34,371 bases of DNA from Candidatus Cloacimonadota bacterium. GTDB lineage: Bacteria > Cloacimonadota > Cloacimonadia > Cloacimonadales > Cloacimonadaceae. This document shows, one piece after another, positions 17,595 to 25,673 of this stretch. Position numbers and translations under genes: made by a program. Location: the NCBI GenBank assembly GCA_012522935.1, contig JAAYJN010000078.1, forward strand, positions 1 through 34,371, given 5' to 3'. A model generated the notes under the pieces. The model was not told where the DNA came from. It saw nothing but the letters and a program-made list of their open reading frames with translations, and searched no databases. The stretch's first letter is position 1. Each line of letters opens with the position of its first letter.

Positions 17595-18718
17595 GCATGT
17601 ATCGTCCCTCTCTCAAATCCATTTGGTCTCTGATAGCGCTCTTTGCATTGAGCATAGCCCTCTTTGTGTGGGCTCAATACAGCTATGTGGAAATCAAAAC
17701 AGATCACTATGAACAAAAGGTGCAGGCAGCCCATTTGATGCAAGCCTTTATGGATACCATCAAGGTGGAGCTGCAAGAATCCGGTTACGAATTTGACGCC
17801 ATAGATGACCCCTTCCACACAGGCCTCATCGGTACCCGCCTTTCCGCCATCACCACAGACCGTGGCCTGCTTTCTGACAAACAGGCGGCTTTGAACCCAA
17901 ATCTGGCTGCCATCTTTATCGAAGAATTTACCAAGGAAAAGTTGCAGGCAGGGGATCACATCGCCGTTGGCATCACGGGCTCCAACCCCGCCGTTAATCT
18001 GGCGCTATATGCCGCCATTAGTGCGATGGAGCTTCAGCCTTCCATCATCACCGCTGTCTCCTCTGCTTCTTATGGAGCCAACCGTGAGGATTTTACCTGG
18101 CTGGATATCGAAGCCATTCTTAAGAAGCACAAACTCATCGATTTTAGCACTTCCTATGCCTCATTTGGAGGAAAAGAAGACCTTGCCATTGGGCTGTCTG
18201 ACAATGGAATCCAACGCCTCAGCGAAGCCATGGTGCGCAATTCCACCCCCATGCTGGTGGGCGCCACCCTGGAGGAAAACGTATCCCTGCGCGAAGGTGC
18301 CTATCGTGAATTGATCCCCAAAGGCAAGCGCTATCGCCTCTTCGTGAATATCGGTGGTGGACTTGCCAACGTTGGTTCCGAGCCAAACGCCAAATTGATT
18401 CCTGAGGGGATCAACAAAAAATTGGCAGAAAAGCCCTTTGAAAAAGAAGGCATCATGATGGTGATGGCAAGGCAGAATGTGCCCGTGCTGCATATCCGCC
18501 GCATCCAGCGTTGGGCAAAAAAGTATGACGTGGCTTCCACCCAGGAGATGATACCCATCCCCGGTCAAGGTCCCGCATTCACCAAGCGCAAACACAATGT
18601 AACAGTGGCAACGATAGCATTGGCAGTCCTTTTGGCAGCCATTATTATAGTGATTATTTTCGATCGTCATGATCGCCGTTTTATGGCAAACATAGTGGAT
18701 CCGGATGAGGAATTGTAA
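17591..18718 (+). CDS. pgsW: Poly-gamma-glutamate system protein, PgsW-type
   Basis: The GTG at 17591 overlaps the pgsC stop by 4 nt and has GGAGGT about 6 nt upstream; an ATG at 17597 is the alternative. The 375-residue protein has one N-terminal span (~10-28, SLIALFALSIALFVWAQ) and one C-terminal span (~337-356, TIALAVLLAAIIIVIIF), with a ~300-residue soluble region between that is probably periplasmic. Notable stretches are GLIGTRLSAITTDRG, GDHIAVGITGSNPAVN and NIGGGLANVGS. The position directly after pgsBC and this architecture fit PgsW, a protein found with PgsBC in diderm genomes in place of PgsA/CapA. Its biochemical role is not established. Confidence 0.82.
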   Translation: MSMYRPSLKSIWSLIALFALSIALFVWAQYSYVEIKTDHYEQKVQAAHLMQAFMDTIKVELQESGYEFDAIDDPFHTGLIGTRLSAITTDRGLLSDKQAALNPNLAAIFIEEFTKEKLQAGDHIAVGITGSNPAVNLALYAAISAMELQPSIITAVSSASYGANREDFTWLDIEAILKKHKLIDFSTSYASFGGKEDLAIGLSDNGIQRLSEAMVRNSTPMLVGATLEENVSLREGAYRELIPKGKRYRLFVNIGGGLANVGSEPNAKLIPEGINKKLAEKPFEKEGIMMVMARQNVPVLHIRRIQRWAKKYDVASTQEMIPIPGQGPAFTKRKHNVTVATIALAVLLAAIIIVIIFDRHDRRFMANIVDPDEEL

Positions 18719-18777
18719 GCCAAATGAATAGCTGTTCATCCCTTTCACGCCATTACCCAAACCATTGGAGATACATA

Positions 18778-19608
18778 ATGCAATACAAAAAGATTATCAT
18801 TGTGATGGCTTTGATGCTGGCAGTGCTGGCTGCATTGCAAGCCAAACCCAAAGCTTTGGCATTTGATAACCCCGGCAATAGCCGCCTGCTCAAAAATGAT
18901 GACGGAAACTTCTATTACTATCGCTCCCTACCCGAAAAGAGCATGAAATTGAACGTGACTGATATCAGCGAAATTGAGCTGCGCAGCTTTGCCATCGAAC
19001 CCCTCAAAAAGCCTCAAGTTATCAGCATTATCGATAAAAAACAAACCACCCACGCTCTCACCCTCAAAGAGAGGATGGATGGATATTACCTCTATGAAAG
19101 CGTAAGCATCCCCATTCCAGAGGGAACCAAAGAGATGCAAATCTTATGCTATGACCGCAGCATCTATTTCAGAGCATTCTGGACGCCTCTCCCAAAACCC
19201 AAGGCAAAACCTGTGACAGCCAAACAGCTTCCCAACCTCCACGTGAATGCCCACAGCGGAATACTGACGATGACCCGCAACGGCAATAGCAGCGATTATT
19301 ACAGCTTCACGCCGGATCAACCCCTGCGCTTTACCCTCAATAACAAACGCAATGCCATCGTGTATGTGAGGGCACGCCTCTTGGATATCACCGTCCCTGT
19401 CTTTGAAGTATATGTGAATGGAGAGCTGGCGCAAACCCACGAATTTACCATCAAGCGCACCACCACCTATTCTGTGCCGGGAATACGTCACCTCACCATT
19501 GGCAAAAAAGTGGAGCTGCCCCTCAATGAAGACAGATCGATAATAGAATTTAGAGCCAAGAGCGATCACCTCTTCCTGGGACGCCCCGTACTGCTAAAAG
19601 CAAATTGA
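18778..19608 (+). CDS. Exported protein of unknown function with internally duplicated beta-rich domain
   Basis: The ATG at 18778 is chosen (GGAG 7 nt upstream; an earlier ATG at 18724 has no site and spoils the signal peptide). The 276-residue product has a classical signal peptide (~1-22, IIIVMALMLAVLAALQA). I recognise no family. The two halves look homologous: IELRSFAIEPLKKPQVISII..THALTLK in the first resembles IVYVRARLLDITVPVFEVYV..THEFTIK in the second, and VSIPIPEGTKEMQIL resembles VELPLNEDRSIIEF. It lies 59 nt after pgsW and 9 nt before the barrel gene. An envelope role in polyglutamate handling is inferred from this placement only. Confidence 0.72.
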   Translation: MQYKKIIIVMALMLAVLAALQAKPKALAFDNPGNSRLLKNDDGNFYYYRSLPEKSMKLNVTDISEIELRSFAIEPLKKPQVISIIDKKQTTHALTLKERMDGYYLYESVSIPIPEGTKEMQILCYDRSIYFRAFWTPLPKPKAKPVTAKQLPNLHVNAHSGILTMTRNGNSSDYYSFTPDQPLRFTLNNKRNAIVYVRARLLDITVPVFEVYVNGELAQTHEFTIKRTTTYSVPGIRHLTIGKKVELPLNEDRSIIEFRAKSDHLFLGRPVLLKAN

Positions 19609-19617
19609 GAAAACACA

Positions 19618-20766
19618 ATGCAAAATCCCTCCAGATATTCTCCTGCTGACCCCGACAAGGTGCCAAAAATAACTGAAACACCTGCCGTGGATACCAGCAA
19701 TAAAACGGATAGTCCCCAACAGGAAATCCCGGATAAAAAGCTGGGCAAACCGCGTTCCACGCGCAACTTTATGCCCATCATCATGATCTGGCTCCTGTGT
19801 TTGCTTGCCATGCCCATCTTTGCCCAGTTTGAAGGATCGGTAAGCTTTGGAGCACAGTATTCAGACAACGTGTTCCAGCTTTCTGAATACGATTTTGATC
19901 GCTTTGATGCCCAGCATCCCAATCTGGAATATGCACGCACCACTGATGATCTAACGCTAAAGACCCAGGTTGATCTTGTATATCCCCTGCGCTACAAGTG
20001 GTATCGCTTCGAGCCCTCCCTCACCGCCAGCCTCTCCCAAAACATCTCCAACACGGATAAATGGCGTCGCGATATCCTGGCACGCATAGCAGTGAAACGT
20101 TATTACTGGGATTTCAAGCTGCTGTATGGCTATTATCCCCACAGCTATGTGAAGGATTATGTGGATACCAACGGCTCTGGCGAGCTGGAAAACTACTCCT
20201 ATTCCCGCAATCTCTACCGGGCAGATCTGAATGTGAAGCCCTTGGCAAAGACCACCCTGCGCGCCAATTTCCGCTATGAAGAGTATTTCTACAATCAACA
20301 CTTTACAGAGTATGATGGTGATGCCAAGACCACTGGCTTGGGAATCCGGCAAAACTTTCCCCTCTTCATCCTGGATGCCAGTTACCAATACCGCATCTTT
20401 GATAACTGGAACAAAGAGCCGGCGCACCACAATTCCTCCTACGAAAGCAATATCTACACCGCCTCCATCCGCCTCAAGGAGATGCCCTTGGACGACAGTA
20501 AAAAGAGCCCCGCCCGCTGGCATCCATCGCTTTCCTACAGCTTTGAAGAACGCTTTTACCAAACAAAAGACACTTGGAACGGCGGCCGAATTGACAAGAT
20601 TTATAGCACCACCGCGGGAATAAACTTTAAAATCAACAATAATTGGAATATTCTGCTTGACTATTCTCACCACCTCAGGAATATAGAATCCACCAATGCC
20701 TCCATACGCCGGCTGAAGCCTTATAGCGAAAACCGGATACAGGCAATGGCAAAATATCATTTCTGA
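19618..20766 (+). CDS. Predicted outer-membrane beta-barrel protein in the pgs locus
   Basis: The 382-residue frame has a hydrophobic export signal at ~52-69 (MPIIMIWLLCLLAMPIFAQ). The mature part alternates aromatic and polar residues throughout (KWYRFEPSLTASLSQ, AVKRYYWDFKLLYGYY, SYQYRIFDNW, NWNILLDYSHHL) and ends in MAKYHF with a terminal Phe, typical of an outer-membrane barrel. The first 51 residues are hydrophilic and rich in Pro, Lys and Asp. Neither this ATG nor an internal ATG at 19771 has a strong Shine-Dalgarno, so the start is uncertain. It could be a pore or anchor for polyglutamate or another envelope component; inferred from placement in the pgs operon. No named family recognised. 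Confidence 0.72.
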   Translation: MQNPSRYSPADPDKVPKITETPAVDTSNKTDSPQQEIPDKKLGKPRSTRNFMPIIMIWLLCLLAMPIFAQFEGSVSFGAQYSDNVFQLSEYDFDRFDAQHPNLEYARTTDDLTLKTQVDLVYPLRYKWYRFEPSLTASLSQNISNTDKWRRDILARIAVKRYYWDFKLLYGYYPHSYVKDYVDTNGSGELENYSYSRNLYRADLNVKPLAKTTLRANFRYEEYFYNQHFTEYDGDAKTTGLGIRQNFPLFILDASYQYRIFDNWNKEPAHHNSSYESNIYTASIRLKEMPLDDSKKSPARWHPSLSYSFEERFYQTKDTWNGGRIDKIYSTTAGINFKINNNWNILLDYSHHLRNIESTNASIRRLKPYSENRIQAMAKYHF

Positions 20767-20775
20767 GGATGATAC

Positions 20776-21114
20776 ATGGAATACAAACAAGAGCAGAACA
20801 TCAAGAAAATCAAGGAATTCCTCGATCTTGTGGAAAATCACAAAATCGAGCTGCGCCACTATAAGACGCCTATCCTCGTTTGGGGTGAAGAGGATGGCAC
20901 GATTTACTACTCATTTTGGGAAGCCTCTCTCTTGGAGCAATTTGGCTTAAAAAATGTGGATGGATGGGATTTTAAGGAAGACGCCCTATTTTGCCCCTAT
21001 TGGATGACAGAGGATGACGATGACGATCTGTTTGACGATGATGACGACGATGACGATGATGATCTGATGGGCATCTGCAAAATAGTATTTCCCAAAGACG
21101 ACCCCAAGAGCTAA
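20776..21114 (+). CDS. Small Asp-rich protein of unknown function
   Basis: The 112-residue product has an ordered N-terminal part (~1-75, with aromatic-rich ILVWGEEDGTIYYSFWEA) followed by two nearly pure aspartate runs (EDDDDDLFDDDD..., ~80-96) and a short hydrophobic tail (LMGICKIVFPKDD). The Asp codons are mixed GAC/GAT, so this is not a simple DNA trinucleotide expansion. It sits 9 nt after the barrel gene and 6 nt before gpsA, so it is probably cotranscribed with both. No family recognised; the acidic tract could bind cations or a basic partner. Confidence 0.65.
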   Translation: MEYKQEQNIKKIKEFLDLVENHKIELRHYKTPILVWGEEDGTIYYSFWEASLLEQFGLKNVDGWDFKEDALFCPYWMTEDDDDDLFDDDDDDDDDDLMGICKIVFPKDDPKS

Positions 21115-21120
21115 CCTGCA

Positions 21121-22152
21121 ATGCGCATAGCCGTAATCGGAGGCGGAGGCTGGGGGCTGGCGCTGGCTCGCATCCTTGCCCTCAATGATCACCAAGTCCT
21201 GATTTGGGAATTTAACGCCCAATGGCTCAAAACCCTGCAGGAAACCCATGCAAATCCTGCCTTACTACCCAATATCACCCTCCCCCACAGCGTTCAATTT
21301 ACCGGCTCTTTTGAAGAGCTTGCCGCATGGGAGGCAGAGGTTATAGTATTGGCAACGCCCACCCAGTTTATCCGCAGCACCCTTGAGAGCATCCCACCCC
21401 ATCTCCAAGAGCGAATCTGGCTATCAGAAAGCCTCCAGGCAATCGTAAACGTAGCCAAAGGCATAGAACAAAACACCCTGCTCCGCATCGACCAAATCCT
21501 CATGGAGGTTTTGCCCCCTGCTGCCCATCATCTCATCTGCGCCCTCTCCGGTCCCAGCCATGCCGAGGAGGTGAGCCGTGAAATCCCCACCACCGTGGTA
21601 GTGGCAGGGCACTCGCAAGAGAGATTGATCATGCTGCAACAGCTTTTTAGCAATAGCTGGTTCAGAGTGTATCGCACGGAAGACCTCATCGGTGTGGAAA
21701 TAGGCGGAGCCGTCAAAAACGTAATCGCCATTGCCGCCGGCATCTTGGCTGGATTGGGCTTTGGGGATAACTCCATGGGGGCGCTACTCACCAGAGGAAT
21801 AGTGGAAATCAGCCGCCTGGGATTGGCTCAAGGGGCACGCACCGAAACCTTTTTGGGGCTTTCCGGCATTGGCGATCTGATCACCACCTCCATCAGCCCC
21901 AACAGCCGCAACCGCCATGTGGGTGTGCAGATTGGGAAGGGACGCAAACTGGCAGACATCCTGAGTGAAATGAAGATGGTGGCGGAAGGTGTGGCAAGCA
22001 CCCGCTCTGTGTATGAGCTTGCCCAGCGTTACAAGGTGGAGATGCCCATCACCCAGGAAGTATATTATATCCTCTTTGAAGATAAAGACCCCCATCAAGC
22101 CATCTATGAGCTGATGACACGTGAGCTCAAAGAAGAAGCTGTGGGGCTGTAA
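21121..22152 (+). CDS. gpsA: Glycerol-3-phosphate dehydrogenase [NAD(P)+]
   Basis: The 343-residue product has the N-terminal dinucleotide motif GGGGWGLALA (~8-17), the ATPTQFIRS strand end, SGPSHAEEVSR (~142-152) and the C-terminal-domain helix GVEIGGAVKNVIAIAAG with its catalytic Lys (~196-212), then GLSGIGDLITT. It reduces dihydroxyacetone phosphate to sn-glycerol-3-phosphate for phospholipid synthesis in the cytoplasm. Length and motifs are complete. It is the last gene of the close-packed unit that starts with pgsB (6-nt gap to the Asp-rich gene); the link to polyglutamate is probably only operon sharing. Confidence 0.97.
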   Translation: MRIAVIGGGGWGLALARILALNDHQVLIWEFNAQWLKTLQETHANPALLPNITLPHSVQFTGSFEELAAWEAEVIVLATPTQFIRSTLESIPPHLQERIWLSESLQAIVNVAKGIEQNTLLRIDQILMEVLPPAAHHLICALSGPSHAEEVSREIPTTVVVAGHSQERLIMLQQLFSNSWFRVYRTEDLIGVEIGGAVKNVIAIAAGILAGLGFGDNSMGALLTRGIVEISRLGLAQGARTETFLGLSGIGDLITTSISPNSRNRHVGVQIGKGRKLADILSEMKMVAEGVASTRSVYELAQRYKVEMPITQEVYYILFEDKDPHQAIYELMTRELKEEAVGL

Positions 22153-22247
22153 ATACTCTTGGATTTGGATTAGTAGATACACCTGTATATTGGCACCCTA
22201 CCCCACTCATAGATACTCGCCACAAAACAAATATTTAAGGAGACAAA

Positions 22248-22697
22248 ATGTATCACGCCCGGCTAATAAAAGTGATCGCTTTAGTAGTGATCATAGCATT
22301 ATCTGTTACTTACCTTTTTGCTCAATACGATGAATTTTACGACACTCCCCCTGCACAAACCCAGCAACCCACCGCCACTGCTTACACGCAAACACTATCT
22401 AATGAAGCACAAGGCACACTTGATGGTGAGCGTGATGCCAGCGGCAATTTGCTGTATGGATGCGGTGGATTTGCCTGTGGTGTATTTGGCTTGTTAGCCG
22501 CTGCAATTTCTAATCCACAACCCAATGCCGCAGTAATAGCACAGCTTTATGAAACAAAAGGAACTGAATATGCCCTTGCCTACAAATATTCATATTCCAA
22601 AAAAGCGAGAAATCAGAATATGCTGTATGCAGGTATAGGATGGGCAGTTACTGCAGCAGCAGCGTTGTTCACTTTTTCAACTATTTATGACTATTGA
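22248..22697 (+). CDS. Small exported/membrane protein of unknown function
   Basis: AAGGAG precedes the ATG at the right distance. The 149-residue product has an N-terminal hydrophobic signal (~7-24, VIALVVIIALSVTYLFA), a Pro/Thr/Gln-rich linker, a glycine-rich hydrophobic segment with two Cys (GCGGFACGVFGLLAAAIS, ~72-89) followed by NPQPN, a Tyr-rich soluble part and a last hydrophobic segment (~126-144, GIGWAVTAAAALFTFSTI). Small proteins of this style occur in Bacteroidota and Cloacimonadota, but I cannot name a family. The next gene starts 20 nt downstream, so it may be cotranscribed with the YidD-like gene. Confidence 0.7.
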   Translation: MYHARLIKVIALVVIIALSVTYLFAQYDEFYDTPPAQTQQPTATAYTQTLSNEAQGTLDGERDASGNLLYGCGGFACGVFGLLAAAISNPQPNAAVIAQLYETKGTEYALAYKYSYSKKARNQNMLYAGIGWAVTAAAALFTFSTIYDY

Positions 22698-22717
22698 TAT
22701 GAGATTTATCCTGTAGC

Positions 22718-23098
22718 ATGAGCAAAGTGCTTTTCCTACTGATACTATTGTTTTCAGCTTGGGGATACAATCTTGTCGCCTCTGATATGGCCCACCTGCT
22801 GCGCATATATCCTGTGCAGGAAATAGTGGAAGAGCAACACGAGCACAATTGGCTATTTTCTTTTTATGATAAGGTGATCTCCCCCATTGATGGGGATCGT
22901 TGCAGGATGAACCCCACTTGTTCAGTTTACAGTCGTGAAGCCATCCATGAGCATGGATTCCTCAAGGGTATTATCATGAGTTTTGATAGGCTTTTGCGCT
23001 GTGGATTTGATCTGGATGAGTATCCACGCCTCTACATCGATGGCGGTGAGCGGTTCTTGGATCCTATCCCAACATCCAAATCCAGGCAAGTACCATGA
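22718..23098 (+). CDS. YidD-like protein with N-terminal export signal
   Basis: The core (~48-95) carries the YidD signature: YDKVISPIDGDRCR, NPTCSVYSREAIHEHG, GIIMSFDRLLRCG. YidD assists membrane-protein insertion with YidC and normally lies on the cytoplasmic face, with its gene beside rpmH, rnpA and yidC. Here the neighbours are different, the protein has a signal-peptide-like N-terminus (~1-21, VLFLLILLFSAWGYNLVA) and ~25 extra residues before the core, and the usual Pro after the RC motif is absent. It may be a paralogue working outside the inner membrane. The 3' end overlaps the next gene by 4 nt (ATGA), indicating coupled translation. Confidence 0.8.
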   Translation: MSKVLFLLILLFSAWGYNLVASDMAHLLRIYPVQEIVEEQHEHNWLFSFYDKVISPIDGDRCRMNPTCSVYSREAIHEHGFLKGIIMSFDRLLRCGFDLDEYPRLYIDGGERFLDPIPTSKSRQVP

Positions 23099-23949
23099 GC
23101 AAGATCTGTCTTATTTGCTTGGTGGTATTCACGCTATTTGCCGGCATGGCAGCGGCAGATAATATAGATTACGCAGATTACCTCTTAAAGAACAAGCGCT
23201 ATCCTGCCGCTATCCTGGAGTATGAGCGTTACCTATACCACCATGCCCAAACTGCGTCTGACTCCCTGTATGCACATCTGGCGATGGTGAGGGCATATTA
23301 TGGAGCAGGGATGTATGATGAGGTGTGGGAGTTTGGAAATCAACAATCTTTGCTGAGCAAAAGCCCTGAATTCCAACGCAGATTCCTCAGCCTCTCCCAT
23401 CTGCGGCAAGGCAATTATGATGCCGCCCGCTTGATTCCGGAGCTTGCGCATGGCACCAATTCCATTTTGCTGCAAGGTATAGCCGAATTGTATTTGGGCA
23501 ACGCCAATACTGCTCAATCCCTCTTCCAATCGCTGCCGGATGATCCGGTTAGCTCTACTATCTGGGATAAAACGGCATTGTTACAAATATGCCAGCAAAG
23601 CCAGCGCTTCCCCCACAAAAGCCCTTGGCTGGCAGGCACTTTGGCACTTATCCCCGGTGCCGGTTATGCCTACAATCACAAATGGCAAACTGCACTCTCA
23701 TCGTTGCTTTTGCATTCCATCTTTGCAGCCACTGCCTATGAATTGCACAGCAAGGATTTGCCCATTTCTTCCGCCTTGGTAGCCACTGTGGGTCTTGGCT
23801 ATTATATCGGCAATATCTATGGCTCCATCAGCGAATCCCTCAAATACAACCAACGCCACAGAACCCAGTATCTGAACTCACACTTACAGCCCTTTATCCA
23901 ATATCTGGAAGACGATCTCCCCTTTCTGAATGACCCCAGAGAGCAGTAG
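23095..23949 (+). CDS. Exported TPR-type protein with C-terminal membrane domain
   Basis: The 284-residue product has a signal peptide (~1-21, ICLICLVVFTLFAGMAAA). A helical TPR-like region follows (~25-165, with YADYLLKNKRYPAAILEYERYL and DSLYAHLAMVRAYYGAGMYDEVW as repeat-like units). The C-terminal domain (~178-245) has SPWLAGTLALIPGAGYAYNHK and further hydrophobic helices (SSLLLHSIFAATAYE, ALVATVGLGYYIGNIYGS), similar in style to DUF5683-type membrane modules. It overlaps the YidD-like gene by 4 nt, so the pair is likely to work together in the envelope. Function unknown. It is the last gene before the right repeat block. Confidence 0.75.
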   Translation: MSKICLICLVVFTLFAGMAAADNIDYADYLLKNKRYPAAILEYERYLYHHAQTASDSLYAHLAMVRAYYGAGMYDEVWEFGNQQSLLSKSPEFQRRFLSLSHLRQGNYDAARLIPELAHGTNSILLQGIAELYLGNANTAQSLFQSLPDDPVSSTIWDKTALLQICQQSQRFPHKSPWLAGTLALIPGAGYAYNHKWQTALSSLLLHSIFAATAYELHSKDLPISSALVATVGLGYYIGNIYGSISESLKYNQRHRTQYLNSHLQPFIQYLEDDLPFLNDPREQ

Positions 23950-23982
23950 CTTAATACCTCAGCTATCCATAGGCTGGCGCTC

Positions 23983-24096
23983 ATTCGCTTTATTCATCGC
24001 TTGCGAAGCAAGCACCTTAAAGAGTCTCGGCAGAGACGATATTTCAGGTCAACTCCATCTATAGCATTACGATACGAGTCTCGGAGAGACGGCATT
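23983..24096 (-). repeat. Repeat B, right copy (inverted relative to 1169-1281)
   Basis: Reverse complement aligns with 1169-1281 over its full length. The block 24075-24094 (cgagtctcggagagacggca) is an exact inverse of 1171-1190. A small palindrome CTTGCGAAGCAAG (24001-24012 region) replaces the GCTTCGCTCGCG of the left copy. The phrase ggctggcgctcatt just before it (23972-23985) also echoes the left block (ggctggcgctt near 620). Confidence 0.75.
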
Positions 24097-24160
24097 ATTG
24101 GTGCCAGATATCAGTTCCCCCTGAACCCAGTCCACAGTCCACTGAATCACTCCTTCCTTA

Positions 24161-24222
24161 TTAACCACCCTTGTCTCTCCTTTGTCTCGACAAGGGTGAG
24201 ACAAGGGTGGTACAAGGGTGGT
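24161..24222 (-). repeat. Repeat A, right copy: exact inverse of 663-717, with an extra tandem 11-mer
   Basis: The stretch 24161-24215 is the perfect reverse complement of 663-717. It continues with a tandem duplication of the last 11 nt of the palindrome arm (acaagggtggt at 24201-24211 and 24212-24222). The remaining gap 24223-24302 holds only a partial arm of repeat C (24250-24269) and AT-rich DNA. Confidence 0.9.
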
Positions 24223-24301
24223 TAACAGGCAAGAGGTGGGATACAGTGTTTGTACCCCATGGCTTTAGCGAATCCCTAACAACTATTAACTAAAACTATC
24301 A

Positions 24302-24338
24302 ACTAAAAATGCGTGAACCCCAGCTCTGGAATTCACGC
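24302..24338 (-). terminator. Terminator of the minus-strand gpmA operon
   Basis: On the minus strand, 28 nt after the gpmA stop, GCGTGAA..TTCACGC forms a 7-bp stem (24332-24338 with 24311-24317) with further possible CCAG/CTGG pairing inside, followed by ATTTTTAGTT. A reasonable intrinsic terminator for the whole minus-strand unit. Confidence 0.75.
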
Positions 24339-24366
24339 ACTGCTTTATAGATGTTATTCTAAATCT

Positions 24367-25116
24367 TTATTTTGCTTTGCCTTGGGAAGCCACTGCCTGT
24401 TCGGCTGCAGCCACTTCTTCCTCGCTGGCAAGGTAATAACGCTTCACCACGTTCAGGTCATCATCAAATTCATAGATGAGGGGCATGCCCGTGGGGATAT
24501 TGAGGCTCACGATATCCTCATCGCTGATCTTATCCAGATGTTTAACGATGGCACGCAGGCTGTTGCCATGGGCGCTGATGATCATTCTTACGTTATTCTT
24601 CAGGTGTGGCACCACTTCTTCATTCCAAAATGGCAAAGCTCTGGTGATGGTATCTTTCAATGATTCGCGAAGGGGAATTTGCTCTTTGGTGAGGTTTTTA
24701 TAGCGGGGGTCTATACCCGGATAACGCTCGTCTGTTTCTTCCAGATTTGGAGGCGGAACGTCGAAGCTCCTGCGCCACAGCATTACCTGTTCCTCGCCAT
24801 ATTTCTCGGCAGTTTCTGCCTTGTTAAATCCCTGCAAAGCTCCATAATGCCTTTCGTTCAGCCGCCAATCGTTGATGATGGGCAGATACATTCTATCCAT
24901 TTCGTCCAGAACGATCCAGAGGGTGCGAATGGCGCGTTTGAGCGTGCTGGTAAAGCAAAGGTCAAATTCAAAGCCGGCTTCCTTCAATCGCTTGCCCGCT
25001 TCGTGTGCCTCTTTCAGACCTTGTTCGGAGAGGTCCACATCCGTCCAGCCTGTAAAGAGGTTTGCCTTGTTCCAAGTGCTTTCACCATGGCGCATCAACA
25101 CTATTTTTTTTGTCAT
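24367..25116 (-). CDS. gpmA: 2,3-bisphosphoglycerate-dependent phosphoglycerate mutase
   Basis: The 249-residue product has the catalytic [10 protein letters not shown] (His11 phospho-acceptor), [31 protein letters not shown] and the second catalytic histidine in [11 protein letters not shown]. It interconverts 3- and 2-phosphoglycerate in glycolysis and gluconeogenesis. Length is that of the dPGM family. The start overlaps the adenosyltransferase stop by 4 nt. It is the last gene of the minus-strand unit and is followed by a terminator. No unusual residues noticed. Confidence 0.97.
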   Translation of the reverse strand: MTKKIVLMRHGESTWNKANLFTGWTDVDLSEQGLKEAHEAGKRLKEAGFEFDLCFTSTLKRAIRTLWIVLDEMDRMYLPIINDWRLNERHYGALQGFNKAETAEKYGEEQVMLWRRSFDVPPPNLEETDERYPGIDPRYKNLTKEQIPLRESLKDTITRALPFWNEEVVPHLKNNVRMIISAHGNSLRAIVKHLDKISDEDIVSLNIPTGMPLIYEFDDDLNVVKRYYLASEEEVAAAEQAVASQGKAK

Positions 25117-25673
25117 TTTATTTCTCCTTCACATCCGGGGATATCCGGATTGGTTTTATAGTTGATTTTACCGGCACGATGTTCCAGATAGCGTGCCATT
25201 ATAAAAAAGAGATCAGACAGCCGGTTTACCAGCATCATCAATTGCTCATCCACCGCTTCCTTGCGGTTGAGGGCTATCATGCGCCGTTCTGCGCGCCGCG
25301 CGATGGTGCGGCAGATATCCAGCCTGGCAGATGACACGCACCCGCCCGGTATCACAAAACCCTTGAGCGGCGTCTCTTTTTCCAGTTCATGGATCAGGGC
25401 TGTCACGCTGTCAACATCTTTGGGGCAGATGGGATGCTGATACTCTTGCTGGATAGTGGCAAGCTGTCCCATAGCGCGATACAATAGATTCTGAATGTCT
25501 CGCAGCCATCCCACCAGCTTATCATCATCCACATGGTGACAGGCGTCTCCCACAAAGGCATCCAGTTCGTCAAGGGTGCCATAGGCTTCCACCCTCAATT
25601 CATCTTTCCACACTCTCTGCCCGCTATAAAGGGAGGTTTGCCCCTTGTCTCCAGTTTTGGTGGTTATGCTCAT
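25113..25673 (-). CDS. Cob(I)alamin adenosyltransferase, PduO/MMAB type
   Basis: The 186-residue product has the ATP-binding N-terminus [14 protein letters not shown] (~5-18), [14 protein letters not shown] (~29-42), and the signature [24 protein letters not shown] (~107-130) with the Arg residues that bind triphosphate, then [17 protein letters not shown] (~148-164). It transfers adenosyl from ATP to cobalamin for B12-dependent enzymes such as mutases. Start and stop each overlap the neighbouring ridA and gpmA genes by 4 nt (ATGA), so translation is coupled. Cobalamin-dependent amino-acid or propionate metabolism would fit an amino-acid fermenter, but no such enzyme is in the window. Confidence 0.95.
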   Translation of the reverse strand: MSITTKTGDKGQTSLYSGQRVWKDELRVEAYGTLDELDAFVGDACHHVDDDKLVGWLRDIQNLLYRAMGQLATIQQEYQHPICPKDVDSVTALIHELEKETPLKGFVIPGGCVSSARLDICRTIARRAERRMIALNRKEAVDEQLMMLVNRLSDLFFIMARYLEHRAGKINYKTNPDIPGCEGEIK

